From assembly GCA_949152475.1 (NCBI GenBank), contig OX424569.1:29061950-29125949 (forward strand): a DNA stretch of 64,000 nt, written 5' to 3'. This document shows positions 11,591 to 23,524 of the stretch, in pieces; position 1 is the first letter of the stretch, and each line of letters opens with the position of its first letter. The position numbers and the translations under genes were made by a program. The notes below the pieces were generated by a model. That model saw only the letters and a list, made by a program, of their open reading frames with translations, did no database searches and was not told the DNA's origin. The stretch comes from Terebella lapidaria (taxonomy: Eukaryota; Annelida; Polychaeta; Terebellida; Terebellidae).

Positions 11591-12292
11591 TCAGTTACCA
11601 AGACCATGATAGTATTCTCAAGAATCGGTCATTGACCTTTCAAATAAATTCGATGCATACATTTATACAGCAAAATATGTGTACATGTATGCCAGTTACA
11701 CGTTCATCGTTATATGCCAGTTATTTGAATGACAATACGCACATGATGAATCACGCCATACGTAGAGTGACAACCGCAAATGGACCGAATTCAAAGACTG
11801 GCATGCAACGAGTCATGCTATGTTATTCACGCCCATTTAAATGCGTGTTTGCCAGGCAACAATACATCGGGATTGTATATATGTATTGGTGGTTTCCACC
11901 AACATACTCTATTGAACCGTGCCTAAAAACGGCTGTCTGATATGACGTTTGATATTGATGAAAAAGTTACTGGGGTCCGGTCTCTTTTTCCATTGACAAT
12001 GTTTTATATGTGTCAGCTGCCTTAATGTCTACACGTGTATTATGAAGACGTCTAACCACCTTGTGATTGAGGGCCATTAATATTGATACAATTCGATAAA
12101 TATTCATTGACGCACTCGGGCCATACTACAATAACATTTAAGGTCGAGTTAGTTGTGAGCAGGAAAGTGCCACACATCGATAGGTATGAAATTTCAGTTG
12201 CTCCACTAACGCTGAAGTTTAGAGCTAATGCTGACAATCACTGGGCCCAAATGTGACAATACTATGACGCATTATTTTCCATTGACGTGTAG
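11591..12292. other. Gene-free stretch
   Basis: The open frame reaching 11940 begins inside the preceding element and has no recognisable domain. No gene is supported. Confidence 0.5.
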
Positions 12293-13331
12293 TTACCCTC
12301 GCCCCGATAGGGGCAGAGGGTATTGTAATTGGGTCTGTCCGTTTGTATGTCTGTCTGTTTGTTTGTCTGTCTGTCCGCGCGCATATCTCAAAAGAGAATG
12401 GTCCGATCAACATGAAACTTATAGAGATGAAGCGGTATCTCAGTGGCTCGGTCCTCCTCGAATCTGGTCAAAATCGGACAAAAACTGTTGCAATAATTGA
12501 CCATAAATTCGATTCTAATCAAGATAATTTTTTCTAACTAATTTTGTATTTTTCTATGGCCAATTCCTGATCACCAGATATATGACCCGTGGTCGTACGA
12601 CCAAAACTCTCCATTATCGCCCGATGTCGAAAAATTGGAAGTCACGGTTTCGAATTTTTTTGGCCAGCGACGTTTCAGTGCAAATGTCTGCGCTCATAAC
12701 TCAAAATCAAACGGCTTATAGGGCTGGACTACTATAATAGTGGCTCAGTCTCTCTAAAATTTTGCCAAAATCGGATGAAAACGGTTGCCATGGCAACGGA
12801 AAAAAGAAAATCACATAATTGGCTCTAACTCCGGTTCTACCTCATATTAATTTTTCCAACTATTTTCGTATTTTTCTTTGGCCAATCCCCAATCGTTTGG
12901 TGTACGACCGATGGTCGTACGACGAAAATTCTCCATTATCGCCTGATGTCGAAAATTGGTGGTCACGATTTCGGTTATTTTTGGCCAGCGACATTTCAGT
13001 GCAAATGTCTGCGCTCATAACTCAAAAGCAAACGGTCCGATTGATTTGAAATTTATAAGGCTGGAGTGCTATGGTAGTGGCTCAGTTTCTTTAAAATTTT
13101 GCTAAAATCGGGTGAAAACGGTTGCCATGGCAACGGAAAAAAGAAAATCACATAATTGGCTATAACTCCGGTTCTAATCAATATTAAATTTTCAACTTAT
13201 TTCTGTATTTTTCTTTGGCCAATTCCCAATCGTATGGCGTACAACCGATGGTCTTAAGACCAAAACTCTCAATTATCGCCTAATTTTAGTTACTAAATCT
13301 GAAGGGCGAGGGTCTGCAATCTCTGATTGTC
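12293..13331 (-). mobile_element. MITE-like element with CCCTCGCCC termini, copy B
   Basis: Opposite-orientation partner of the element at 3404-4416. The left end reads GTTACCCTCGCCCCGATAGG and the right end GAAGGGCGAGGGTCTGC. A short TCTG/TTTG microsatellite follows the left end at about 12337-12378. The interior contains at least two units of about 340 bases; GGTTGCCATGGCAACGGAAA recurs near 12783 and 13120, and a partial unit lies to the left. Open frames here arise from the repeats and are not genes. Confidence 0.75.
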
Positions 13332-13759
13332 TCGTTTGTCATACGAGACCTGGGTCCAAATAATATACGAAAAACAGCCTAGACCCACCTATGTTTGAAT
13401 ATGAACATTACTTATTTCTAACCGCATATAAATTGAATGTACTTGAGACGAATAAAAATTACATGTACCTAGTAAATTTGAAGTGCTGCGATGTTCACAA
13501 AACGGAGTGGAAATACATTGCAAACGACGGACGGTCAATTGCGCGAGACAGTCGTGAATATAGAACTAAATATTGACAATGATGAGGGCTAATATTTAAC
13601 ATGAACACAACACAACATACAGGTGATACGAATATGTGATTTTTCAGTGAAGACGTGCCACGCTGAGAGACGCAAAAGCGACGTCGCTGCATGGAAATGC
13701 TGATGAAACGTGACGTTGCTTTAATAATCCGAAGCTTGAAACGCAAATATTGTCTCAAA
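13332..13759. other. Gene-free stretch downstream of the first SDR gene
   Basis: No domain-bearing frame. This is the region past the polyadenylation signal of the minus-strand SDR gene. Confidence 0.5.
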
Positions 13760-13765
13760 TTTATT
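13760..13765 (-). terminator. AATAAA polyadenylation signal of the first SDR gene
   Basis: Plus-strand TTTATT reads AATAAA on the minus strand, about 71 bases beyond the stop codon of the SDR gene. The position suits a short 3'UTR. Confidence 0.6.
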
Positions 13766-13835
13766 AACTCGTGTGGATTTTAATAAGTTTCAATATAGCC
13801 ATTAGCTACATGTATATAGTTTCAAGAATATTCCG

Positions 13836-14906
13836 TCATTTACTTGATGACTCTTTCACTTCAATATATTTCTTTGTTTTCTTCACCAGGCCACGTTCAA
13901 TCATACTATACGCCATATCTATGAAACTGTCTTTGACGTCTCTCGGGCGGATATTGAGAATGGTACGCATTCGTGTGTTGTCACAAGTGATGACTTTCCC
14001 CATCAACGGTATGATCATCTTCACGGTTTTGTCAAATGCGGAGACGATTTTCATCATGAACTGGGGCGCCTCACCCTTTGGAATCTTGTAGCCCAACGGT
14101 CCAAACTCTTTGTCGTAGATGGCAGCGATCTCTTTCATCCAGATATTGCTCGAGCCTAGAATATGTCGATGGCCGGCAGCTTCAGGGACAGTCATGGCAT
14201 TGATGTGGGCCGTTGCCGTGTCTCTAACGTCGATGCAAAGGAAGTTCATCGGGGCCGACATTGGTATCTCCTTCTGAAGTATCCGTCTTGGAATCACCAA
14301 ACTAGTAGGGTCGCCTCCACAGAGGACAGGTCCAACCACAAACCCAGGGTTGATTACAGCAAGCTCGAACTTATCACCTTCTGGAAGTTCCGCCACAAAA
14401 TCCCAAGCTGCTCTTTCAGCAAGAGTCTTGCTTTTGTCGTAAGGTGTTTCGGACTTTTCAGCATCTAGCCAATCCTTTTCGCTGTAAGTTCCAGTCTTTG
14501 ATGAACTGCATACTGCGGACATTGAGCTAGTTATTACTACTCGTTTGACACAACCAGCTGCACGGCATGCTCTCAACACGTGCAGTGTACCATCAACAGC
14601 TGGGCGAATAACGTCATCATCATTTTCAGGGTTCTCAGCGGGCACAGGGCTGGCTGTGTGGATGACGTACTGACATCCGGATACGGCCTCCTCCCATCCA
14701 TCAGGCTTCAAAAGGTCCGCCTCAAACAATTGAATTGGATACTTGGCATCAGGACAGAGTTCCTTGATTGGCTTGATCTTGGCTTCGTTGTCCAAGGAGC
14801 GCACAGATCCCCGGACTCTGTAACCTTTCTCTTGGAGTTGCTGCACTATGTGGGTGGCAACGAAGCCTGAAGCTCCTGTCACCAATACGGTCTCAACGCC
14901 TGACAT
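13836..14906 (-). CDS. Extended short-chain dehydrogenase/reductase, dihydroflavonol-reductase-like (paralog 1)
   Basis: A 356-residue NADPH-dependent oxidoreductase of the extended SDR (DFR / epimerase-like) type, expected in the cytosol. The N-terminal Rossmann motif is TGASGFVA (residues 10-17). Strand 2 ends VRGSVRS with R32/R36, the basic pair that favours NADP in DFR-like enzymes. HTASP lies at 84-88. The catalytic set is S127/S128, then Y156-D-K-S-K160. The length matches the family. The frame could be extended seven codons upstream only to a GTG; the ATG at 14906 aligns with the start of paralog 2 and is preferred. A minus-strand acceptor-like TTGCAG lies 70 bases upstream, so a 5'UTR intron is likely. 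The substrate is unknown; related animal proteins reduce aldehydes or ketones. Its closest relative in the window is the gene at 45918-46985. Confidence 0.93.
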   Translation of the reverse strand: MSGVETVLVTGASGFVATHIVQQLQEKGYRVRGSVRSLDNEAKIKPIKELCPDAKYPIQLFEADLLKPDGWEEAVSGCQYVIHTASPVPAENPENDDDVIRPAVDGTLHVLRACRAAGCVKRVVITSSMSAVCSSSKTGTYSEKDWLDAEKSETPYDKSKTLAERAAWDFVAELPEGDKFELAVINPGFVVGPVLCGGDPTSLVIPRRILQKEIPMSAPMNFLCIDVRDTATAHINAMTVPEAAGHRHILGSSNIWMKEIAAIYDKEFGPLGYKIPKGEAPQFMMKIVSAFDKTVKMIIPLMGKVITCDNTRMRTILNIRPRDVKDSFIDMAYSMIERGLVKKTKKYIEVKESSSK

Positions 14907-14975
14907 TCTGCTGGTTCTGTGGATCACGACTTGTGTGTTATAGATGTGTCACGTGGTTTCACAACAAAGTACCAC

Positions 14976-14990
14976 CTGCAATATGAAAGA
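14976..14990 (-). promoter_or_regulatory. Probable 5'UTR 3' splice acceptor of SDR paralog 1
   Basis: On the minus strand TTTCATATTGCAG is followed by GTGGTACTTTG, 69 bases before the start codon. The second SDR copy has a similarly placed TGCAG-G acceptor, which supports a shared 5'UTR intron. Confidence 0.5.
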
Positions 14991-17094
14991 GTAATTGTCA
15001 AGAATGAAAAGGAAAAACATTAAAATAATACTTTTCGTTGGCTAGATGGTTTACGCTGATTAGATACGATATCAAACTGCATCCAGTCTACAACCCATTG
15101 ATCATATATCAAATACCACACATAGATTTCTAATCTCCGACGGGGAAGAAAAGGCTTATGGAATTAGGTATTTTCTAAACGAATGCTGGACTGTTCACTG
15201 CATCGGACCATTCACCTGAAGTTTCGCCTTGACGATTCACAGATCAATTGACTGTATACGCACCTGCAGGCGGGCTCAACAGCGTAAACTAGTTTTCAAT
15301 GGTTTCTAACTATCTCATCTAGCTAACTATTAATATCACATTTCCCGGTAGAATCGTTATCTTGGTAGGCCAATATGTAGAAAGTTCAATGTCATTTTTG
15401 CCGAGATCTGTATTTATCTCATTGCTGTTTTATCTTGTGTATAAAATGCAGGTATTTCATTGATTATTTTTATTTCATACATACTGTAAAATGACTTTCC
15501 TATACAGTGTACTTCATTTTGCAAATGAAATCGATATTCTTGATATTCAATAGTCTTTTCTGTCTTTTCATGACATCGTTGCCCAAAAAATACTAGAATT
15601 AGAAATTCCTTCACAACTGGAGGCTCATAGGCCTAAATAATCGATATGTTACGAATCCAGAATCTAGGTTATTTTTGTGACAAGTCCAGTTTTCACTCTC
15701 AGCCAGCCAGCCGTCTGCCCAATGCTAACTGCACCTCACATCGCATCTGCACTGGCGGTGATTCGTCCAGACGAAATTGAAGCTGAACCGTCGGAGGCGG
15801 TGAACCGTTCTGTTACTTTCTGAACGTTTCCGCCATCTTCAAGCATGATAATTTTTCAAAACAGACAACAGTAAAATATCCTATTCAATTGCAAACTACC
15901 GCCAATTGCTTTGCATGACCCACATGAAGCTGGCCAACATAAGCGACTGGGGTCACATGCATGATCTCCTGGGTAATTTGGGACATGAGGTGCGGTTACT
16001 AAACGAACCGAGAATCATATGGGACAATCAATATGGAGCTGCTTGTTGGCGCCATTATCTTCCAACACTAAATTCTACCTTTGCTCTAACAGCTCGAAAA
16101 TTTCGAGCGCACTCCTATAATTCACAGATAATGAACGAGTTGGCTTGGACGCAACGATGAGCAAACATAGCGCCCCGTAACATGCCCCGGCCCGGCCCGG
16201 CGCCATTACATAACCAGTCGCATTCTATAATATTCTGCCTATTGCCTGCCTATTGTCGTTAGCTCACTTGATGCGTGATGCCGTATCTGGAGGTAGACCA
16301 TTTGACCCCACAACACAAAACAAAAACTTACCTCGCGCGCGTCCGAATCGTCTGAATGCTGGTGCTGAAAATGTACCTGTTTATATATAGGCACTATCAA
16401 CGCTTGAATCATATACAACAATTAACGATGTGTTAGCTAACAATCTAGTCACTGAATACATGCGGGTACATGAACACACTTGACATTTGAAATATGTGCG
16501 CCGTTGTGATGACAATGACATGCTTCAGTGAATAAGTGGGTCAGAGCTGCACTAATAGTCGTTCGCTCGCCGGTAAGGTCAGATGTACTTAACGGTCGAC
16601 TTCGCGCTATACATGTCACAATTGTTGTGAATATTTACAAAAGGGCGCGGGGGGGGGGGGGGGGGGGGGGGGAAGGATTTCATTTCAGAGGGAAGAATCG
16701 GCAATAGCGTGATCTAGATCGAATTTTTGTATGAGGGTGTGCTTTGTAAACTTTTGTTCCCGTTTCCTCATGTCGTCATGAAACATATTTTGTGTGGCAT
16801 ATACATACGACATATATTATACCAATTCTGTATAATTTACTTCGAATGCGCACGTGCATTTAACACTAAATTGTAATATGGCTATGTCTAGAAAATGACA
16901 TCAGTCTAACAAAAATAAATGCTTCTGTGATGTCATTTTTGCGTTTTGCTCTCATATTAGTATAGACTGACACAAACCAATTGTATCACAAGTGTCACTG
17001 AAGATCAATTTGGTGTTCTTACTACTGAAACTAAAACGGAATGCATTATTTTGAACATGTCAAGTTTTCACAGATACCGGTTTCATTTGTTTAA
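14991..17094. other. Gene-free stretch containing a poly-G run
   Basis: No gene is supported. It should hold the upstream exon and promoter of SDR paralog 1, which I cannot place. A CCCGGCCCGG cluster occurs near 16187-16200, and the poly-G run at 16649 is listed separately. Confidence 0.5.
16649..16672 (+). repeat. 24-base uninterrupted poly-G run
   Basis: A homopolymer of 24 G bases, preceded by GGGCGC. Such a run can form G-quadruplex structures and is prone to length error in sequencing and assembly, so the exact length is uncertain. Confidence 0.9.
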
Positions 17095-17289
17095 CATTAA
17101 TTTAAACTATACTCGCATTGTTCTCGCAGGTGTTTAAACAATGCTGTATGTTGGATAAACACCTGTCGGTCACGACTGAGTAGTTTTCTGTATGGTTTAA
17201 AATAGAGAACCCCCTCAAGTAACAGGGGTTATTCAACATAGTTCAACACCATGTTGAATAACCCCCTGTTCCTCGGGGTTTCATTATTT
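17095..17289 (+). mobile_element. Foldback-containing dispersed repeat (empty-site copy)
   Basis: 17199-17289 is a foldback: AAATAGAG...GGGGTTATTCAACAT pairs with ATGTTGAATAACCCC...GGGGTTTCATTATTT around a short loop. The left flank 17095-17198 (CGCATTGTTCTCGCAGGTGT...GAGTAGTTTTCTGTATGG) belongs to the same repeat. The same repeat occurs inverted at 28550-29645, where an 893-base element has inserted. This copy keeps the uninterrupted site GTTGGATAAACACC and so serves as the empty-site reference. Confidence 0.8.
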
Positions 17290-19807
17290 CAGGGCACCTA
17301 AATTTCGTCCAAAAATTACGTGTCTATGACGTAATTTTGTACTTCTGGGGACAAGCATTGCCACGTGGTCACTTTGGCAGATTTAGCTTGAGTTTACCGT
17401 ACAATAAAGTTTTTCGAGATATATTCATAAATCTTTTTTTTGTAATGAAAATACTCCGATTCCTATATTTACAAGATTTATACAAAATCAAGTGTATTTT
17501 TCAAATTGAAAATGTGTCCTGTTGAAACCTTTTTTGAGAGTGCACTTCTGAGGCATACACTCGATTATAACATAGATATTTCCGTGATGTAACACTTGAA
17601 ATAGGACAGAACATATCTCACCTCTTATGTAGTTCATCGCAACACAAAAAAAGAAAGTATACGGTTGACTCAGTTCAGAACAGTTGCCACATTTTCTGCC
17701 GTCATGATCAATGCCCCAATCCCCACTAACTTAGGTTACTAGTATTCAAATCCTTCAATCGGCAGGAAGTATTCATCCAATAATACATCCTTCGATATGA
17801 TAGCGTCGAGAATAGACCTATCCGCAAACTTACGTCATTAGTGATTGTCGCTATGTCCGTCAAAAGTCCGTCAAAATTTTCCGCCATTTTCAAGTTCATC
17901 AGATGTCTTGATGAAGTTTTTGACTGACAAAAATACAGTCTTGGTGCTACATCTATGAACAAACTGAGTGAATTTGCATTGAATTTAACCGTTGTGCTAG
18001 CTACTATTTTGGGAAATAAAATACAAAATCTTTTAGATGACTTCTTAGATTCCTGAACATATTTGAAGATTTATGTTTAAATTATTCTGATCCAGAATCC
18101 AGAAAAAGATCCAGAAAAGATATCCATGAGCAATGCTGATAGGGAGTGTCGCCTCCCGAGCATTTTTTGAACGCTGCAAACCATCATTGTTCTCTGAAAA
18201 AAAAAAACTTGACATTACAAAAAAAGCATTTCAGACATATCGCCAGTTATTTTCACAGTGATTCCAAGTGAAATGAACGGTCTAGAGCATAGATAATCAT
18301 TACTAATTATTGTCAATAGACCTATTCCATAAATGCACTAAATGGAACTGACGATCGACCTGTGAACTGCCCGGGCGCGATCACTGCACGCTATCACACC
18401 GCACATGACCAGGGACAGTATGAGGGAGGTAATTTGCAATACTTTCACAAGCTTTGAATTAATGTTGTGTATCATACTTTTCTCTCTTTGATGATGGCTT
18501 TCTGGATTGCATTCTTCGCAATACAGCCAGCTGAACGTTGTCCGCTTTTAAATTAGGCCACCGATGACAGCACTACACCGGATTATTGTCGGGTGTACAT
18601 ATGCCTATTGATTTAAGTTCCGTCAACTTCCGTGAATACTGAATGACAAACGTATATGTGAAGAATGCTTTTATAAACGAGTAATCTAGTATATTAGCTT
18701 TCGTTGAGATAAAAAAAAATATATCATTCTACTCACTATTTGAATACAAATTGTTTGCTTAAAGCTAGCCTAAATAGACCCGAATGTAGCTGGACATCAG
18801 CCTGATATGGATCTATCGACAAATCAAACACCACAATCGTATGCCGACAATATTGTGTATCACTATGACACTATATTTTCATCATATTTCAACACAGGAA
18901 GAAAATATCTAGACATATTCAGATAATATAGCGATGGTTCAGAGTTTTCCAGCGCATTGTTTTTGACGGACCATATGGTGAACAATAAATATCTGCGTTG
19001 TGATTGGCCGAGATTTGATTGACAGTTTTAAAACGTTATTCAACGGATATGTCTATGTGCCAATAATTGTTCTATCAAATTCCGATGAATTTCTAATCAT
19101 TTACATTCAGATCATTTTGAACCGAACAATTACAATATTTACAAATTTGCTGAAAATTTGGCAGGAAAATTCTGCAAAATAACGAGACATTTAAATCTCA
19201 CTTAGGTTTCATATACGTCATTTGTGTCCGCAAATATTCGACATTGAAGCTTAACAATAGTGCGGAGCTTGCATGCTTGTGTGCCAAAAAAATCCCCAAC
19301 ATTTCCTTCAGAAGTACATGTACTACATTTTTTCGATTACAAGAATTCGCATATGGATTCAATGGTGCAATATCCGGAATATCGTTTCTCAATATAACTT
19401 ATTATTCACCAACCGAAGAAGATCGTTTCCAGTATCCTCAGACGAAAACTATTCCGGACAGTGAAGCTACATGCCATTGTAATTGAATCAATGGGAAATC
19501 TAATTAATGTTCCATGGTCTGCTTCATACCGCTATGGAAATTCTGTCAATGCAGTACCTACAATACACAAGAATCATACCTGGTGCAGAGCACCAGACCG
19601 GGTCTTTTATTAGACCCGCTAATTAAAGTTAATAGCGGATTCATTTCATTTTGCTATCACGCATAGCAAATCGATTGTAGGCATTTCATTATACACTCTT
19701 AATGCATCTTTGCTTTGTTCGCGCTGGGTCCCTATTTTCAATAAGGACCTATGTGGAGATCCTTATGTTTGTGCGCGGTCTTATTCGATAATGGGGCGAT
19801 GCATTAA
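17290..19807. other. Gene-free stretch
   Basis: No domain-bearing frame on either strand. Short hairpins occur around 19590-19660 (GACCGGGTC; TAATTAAAGTTAATA). Otherwise nothing is recognised. Confidence 0.5.
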
Positions 19808-19915
19808 ATAGGATAAGGTGCTTGGCGTACGGTCTTTGGCAATAATAACACCCTCCGCGCTACGCGCGTCGGGCATTATTATTGCCAAAGACCTACGCCT
19901 CGTACCTTATCCTAT
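19808..19915. mobile_element. Foldback (hairpin) MITE-like element
   Basis: Arms ATAGGATAAGGTGC...GGTCTTTGGCAATAATA and TATTATTGCCAAAGACC...GTACCTTATCCTAT pair over about 42 bases with few mismatches. The loop is GC-rich (CCGCGCTACGCGCGTCGG) and is itself a small dyad. It has no coding content. It is typical of a foldback element mobilised in trans. Confidence 0.8.
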
Positions 19916-21165
19916 ATATCGTAATTCGCTTGTTCTTCATCTGCACAACGGGGGAGTTTTCGAGTTCCGCGTGATCGAGTACGCGATCAAAAATAAAAGG
20001 TGGTCATAAATTCAGCACCGTTTCCAATGTCCCGAAATTCAATATGTTCGTAAAGCGGATCTAGGTAAAGTGCCTGCAAAAACCGTGAGTACTATTAAAA
20101 ACGATACTATAGTTCTTAACATTCCACCCTGTGGGAGCGAGTAAAAATCGTGGCAAACAAAAGAAACATGCGAAGTGAACGATAGGATTGTCTGAATGCA
20201 TGTTGATATATGTATTCTCAAATCCCACTCACTTACGAATGTTGGCGTAGATCGGCGATAGTGATGAGAGATTTTGACCCATTCGACGACAATATTTGTC
20301 AGAATGTATCCATTAACTGAAGTATACGCCTAACTCTAATACAAACGTTTGAAGTACTTACTCTTCAAGGGCAGACAACCCCCCCCCCCCCCCACCCAGA
20401 ATCGAAGAGTATCCGTCCATAGGATTCCCAAAGGGCGTTCAAGTAGTCTCGCATGGGGGAGGTGACAATAAAACAGGACCTAGCTGGAAATGAGTGCGTG
20501 CTCTTCCGTGTGTTATCCTGAGGGCTCAAACCCAATTAATGAAGCCCAAGTAAATACGATACAAGAATCACAACAGCAGAACATAAGTTTACCTGTGCGG
20601 CCACGGGGACAAATTGGATAGGAACCATTACTTGCGGCCGAGTGAACACACAAAAAAGAACATTTAAGGATGGGTGAACACAAAAACTGTTCTTTGTTTA
20701 AAGAACCATAAAAATAAATGTTATTCCAATTGAAGCCTATTGATCAGATTCCTGATAATATAAAACTGGCGGCCAACGGCAACTGTGCTCACCGTGCCTA
20801 CTTCGATAACTGCACGCACTATACATGTAATTGCATGTAGTACATAATTGATAATATCGAGTCATCTTTATTCAGTTGGAGATTGTTTTAAGTGAACTCC
20901 TATTATCGAGGCTAAACCTTACGGTCCAGACTTAACAAGGTGATATAGACAAGAACTCAATATCTTTGATTATTGTCCTCATTTCAGGCACAATCAGAAC
21001 CCATATCATCCACGTAATCTGCAATCGACAGAGATAAATAGTGTTTAAAACAGCAGAAATAAAAAGCTATCTTGCATATTCAACTTTCTTCAAATAAATC
21101 GTGGCGTTTTGATCGATGCAGAAGTGAAGACACTCGCGTCAATACTGAAATAAACTTGTCCATTA

Positions 21166-21170
<5 letters not shown>
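19916..21170. other. Gene-free stretch with a poly-C run
   Basis: No gene is supported. A run of 15 C bases occupies about 20379-20393. Nothing else is recognised. Confidence 0.5.

Positions 21171-21211
<41 letters not shown>
21171..21211 (+). repeat. (AAT)n microsatellite
   Basis: About 13.5 uninterrupted AAT units. The minus-strand frame across it encodes a run of isoleucines, and the plus-strand frame a run of asparagines. Both are artefacts of the repeat. Confidence 0.95.
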
Positions 21212-21212
<1 letters not shown>

Positions 21213-21417
21213 GATAGGGGTGTGTCCGACTTTGGTCGCACTTACCCCATGGGGTATGTACGACTCGCATTCTCTTCTTAAACTATAGTTTAATAAGTAA
21301 AAGCCTGTATTACATTTCATGAGTATTTTAGCTCCAAACTTAACTAATAAAAATGCAAAATAATAAAATAATAATATTAATAGGGGTATTCTGGTCGCAC
21401 TTACCCCATGGGGTAAT
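21212..21417 (+). repeat. Pair of short repeats next to the (AAT)n tract
   Basis: GATAGGGGTG...TGGTCGCACTTACCCCATGGGGTA at 21213-21257 recurs as AATAGGGGTATTC...TGGTCGCACTTACCCCATGGGGTA at 21380-21416. In each case it is preceded by an AAT-rich string. ACCCCATGGGGT is a perfect palindrome. This is probably a short element with AAT tails present twice. Confidence 0.65.
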
Positions 21418-23067
21418 GTGTATTTCAACAGCACATAATTTATACAGATCATTTTACAAACATATATTTATATTATACAATAGTATGCTGTTGGGGACAG
21501 CATGTAGCCGTGGGCTGTCTTCCCGTGCTGCCCTTCAGAAATTAATAATAAACAAACCAACAGGAATATAGTTAGTGAAGGATAGAAGAAAAATAATTGA
21601 ACGATTTGTACTCATAGTGTGCGAGCCACCGAGCGCGACTCCGTGATCGACTCGATGCAGCGACACCCCCGAGAGACGCTGACATGTCTTTGATACTAAA
21701 TAAAGCCTGCTATGACCTTGAAAAGTAGGCCAAGTATCAATATTGCACGTGATCGATAACACATCCAACATGCATCCTTGGTGTGATTATCCGGCGCCGA
21801 CATGAACTATTTATTGGGTGCATTGGTTCTGATGCTTTTATCTTACAAGGAATACTGTTGTGTAATTGTTGAGTAGAATGTGCAACAAAAAGGAAAATCG
21901 CACAATAGTCAAAAGTTCTTGGATGACAGATCACTAGTTACTTTGAGATCGTTATGATTTTTAATGAAACTTGAATTTCGTCTCAGGTGCTACGTAAATT
22001 CTTTCCAAACTTGTCCTGATTAGCACCGTGAACAATGAACCGAATGGTTACGGGATTTATGCAAAATATTAGCTACTTTCCATACACATGAACACGTTTA
22101 CGATCTACTGATAAATATATTACATTCACATGAACCATATTCACATGCTTGTTAAATTTCCTCCCCTGGGGACCACGATTACGATCGCTGTAAAATGGTG
22201 TACATTACGAATACTTTCGGTGCGACCACTGCCCAGAACTCTTTAACTTGCGTCATAAAAGCGGAATTACAATATCATTCTAGAAATATACAGAGTAGTA
22301 TGGCCGCAGGCCGCACAATGAATTTTACAGTTTAGGAGAATCATTCTAGGGGCCCATCGGCCTTGATATTTCCTATAATTTTTAATTATCATTGTTTTCT
22401 CAGTTCATATGGAGAAATAGTCATTTAATGTGTTTGGTGTTGTAGTCTGTTTGTTTAAAACACTATTCAACAAGGAGACAGACCGTGATTCACAGATTCC
22501 AGTGTTGCGGTCGAATAAGTAAATGGTTTCGTAGTTGACACAAGGGGTGTTATCGATAGTCTTTCTGTGTGCTGCCCATTGTTTTTTATTCGCAGTGTGT
22601 ACATGACTGAATTATGTTGGAGATAACCGTTGTTGAAAGCAACAGAAATAAGAAGCTAGCGTCATCTCCAATTTTCCTCGAACCGGTCACCCCATACCAA
22701 AATAAACTCGTCCATCACCGCACATGGACGCTCTCCAATACCAATAGTCCTGGTTGGGGAAATTGTAGTATAACTGTACAGCCGAACACATATAATCTCT
22801 CTAATACGTAGCGTAATCGGTAGGGCGTCTCCTAGTTTATATCTGCTGGGCATTTCCCCGATACCCCCGAGACCGGGGTGAAGCAAAAGGTATCTGCTTC
22901 CGTACAAAAGTCATCAAATACCACTCAACCCGTCGTTAGTTTCGTCTGAAAATTCGTCGACTGCACTAAAAACATTCTGAACAAATTCTGCCCCTCACGA
23001 ATACGCCCGGTCCTAAACTCACAAAACGCACCAGCCTCGTGGCATACATACATACACCATCGCACAT
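21418..23067. other. Gene-free stretch
   Basis: No gene is supported. A tRNA-like internal A-box candidate near 22806 was considered and not accepted. Confidence 0.5.
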
Positions 23068-23524
23068 GGTATACGAACACATATAGGATTGCCATTTAAC
23101 TCCATTATAACGTTTTATGAGAGAAATCACTTTCAAAATGTTTCAATTTTCATAAAATTTCAGTATGTTGAAGCAATATATATAACTTACAAAATATTAA
23201 AAAATCAGCACATGTTGTTGGAATAGATCAAACGCTACAAGCATTTGACTGTTAGCTGCTGACACCTGGCGAATTCCTCAGAAAGCAAACTCCCAGAAAG
23301 GGCCGGTTTGTTTATATGTATTCATGCGCACAGTAACAGCTCCAATCAACATGAAAATTCACATGTACATAGAGGAATACCCATAATACCACTATACAAA
23401 CCAAAACAGAGACATTTTAAAGTGATACATGTGCATTTGGAGGAGAAACTGGGAGTTTTTAAATAGTATAGTACTTTGATGCCTCATTTTGACCATATAA
23501 GGAAATCAATACAGGTCCATAACC
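23068..23524 (+). repeat. 457-bp direct repeat, left copy
   Basis: Identical to 24728-25184 as read. Contains GGGCCGGTTTGTTTATATG in its centre. The left boundary is where the flank changes from CACAT to the shared GGTATACGAAC. Confidence 0.9.

Noticed and set aside
13836..14906. SDR gene as bacterial contamination or recent transfer because it lacks introns in the coding region
   Set aside because: A second copy and a relic lie in the same animal-type sequence, both genes have splice-acceptor-like 5'UTR sites, and base composition resembles the GPCR coding region.
14907..14927. Seven-codon N-terminal extension of SDR paralog 1
   Set aside because: The extension begins with GTG, not ATG. 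The downstream ATG at 14906 aligns exactly with the start of paralog 2.
22800..22885. tRNA-like A box (GTAGCGTAATCGG) with a CCCCGATACCCC string downstream
   Set aside because: No proper B box, no acceptor pairing, and the downstream string is better explained as a GC dyad.
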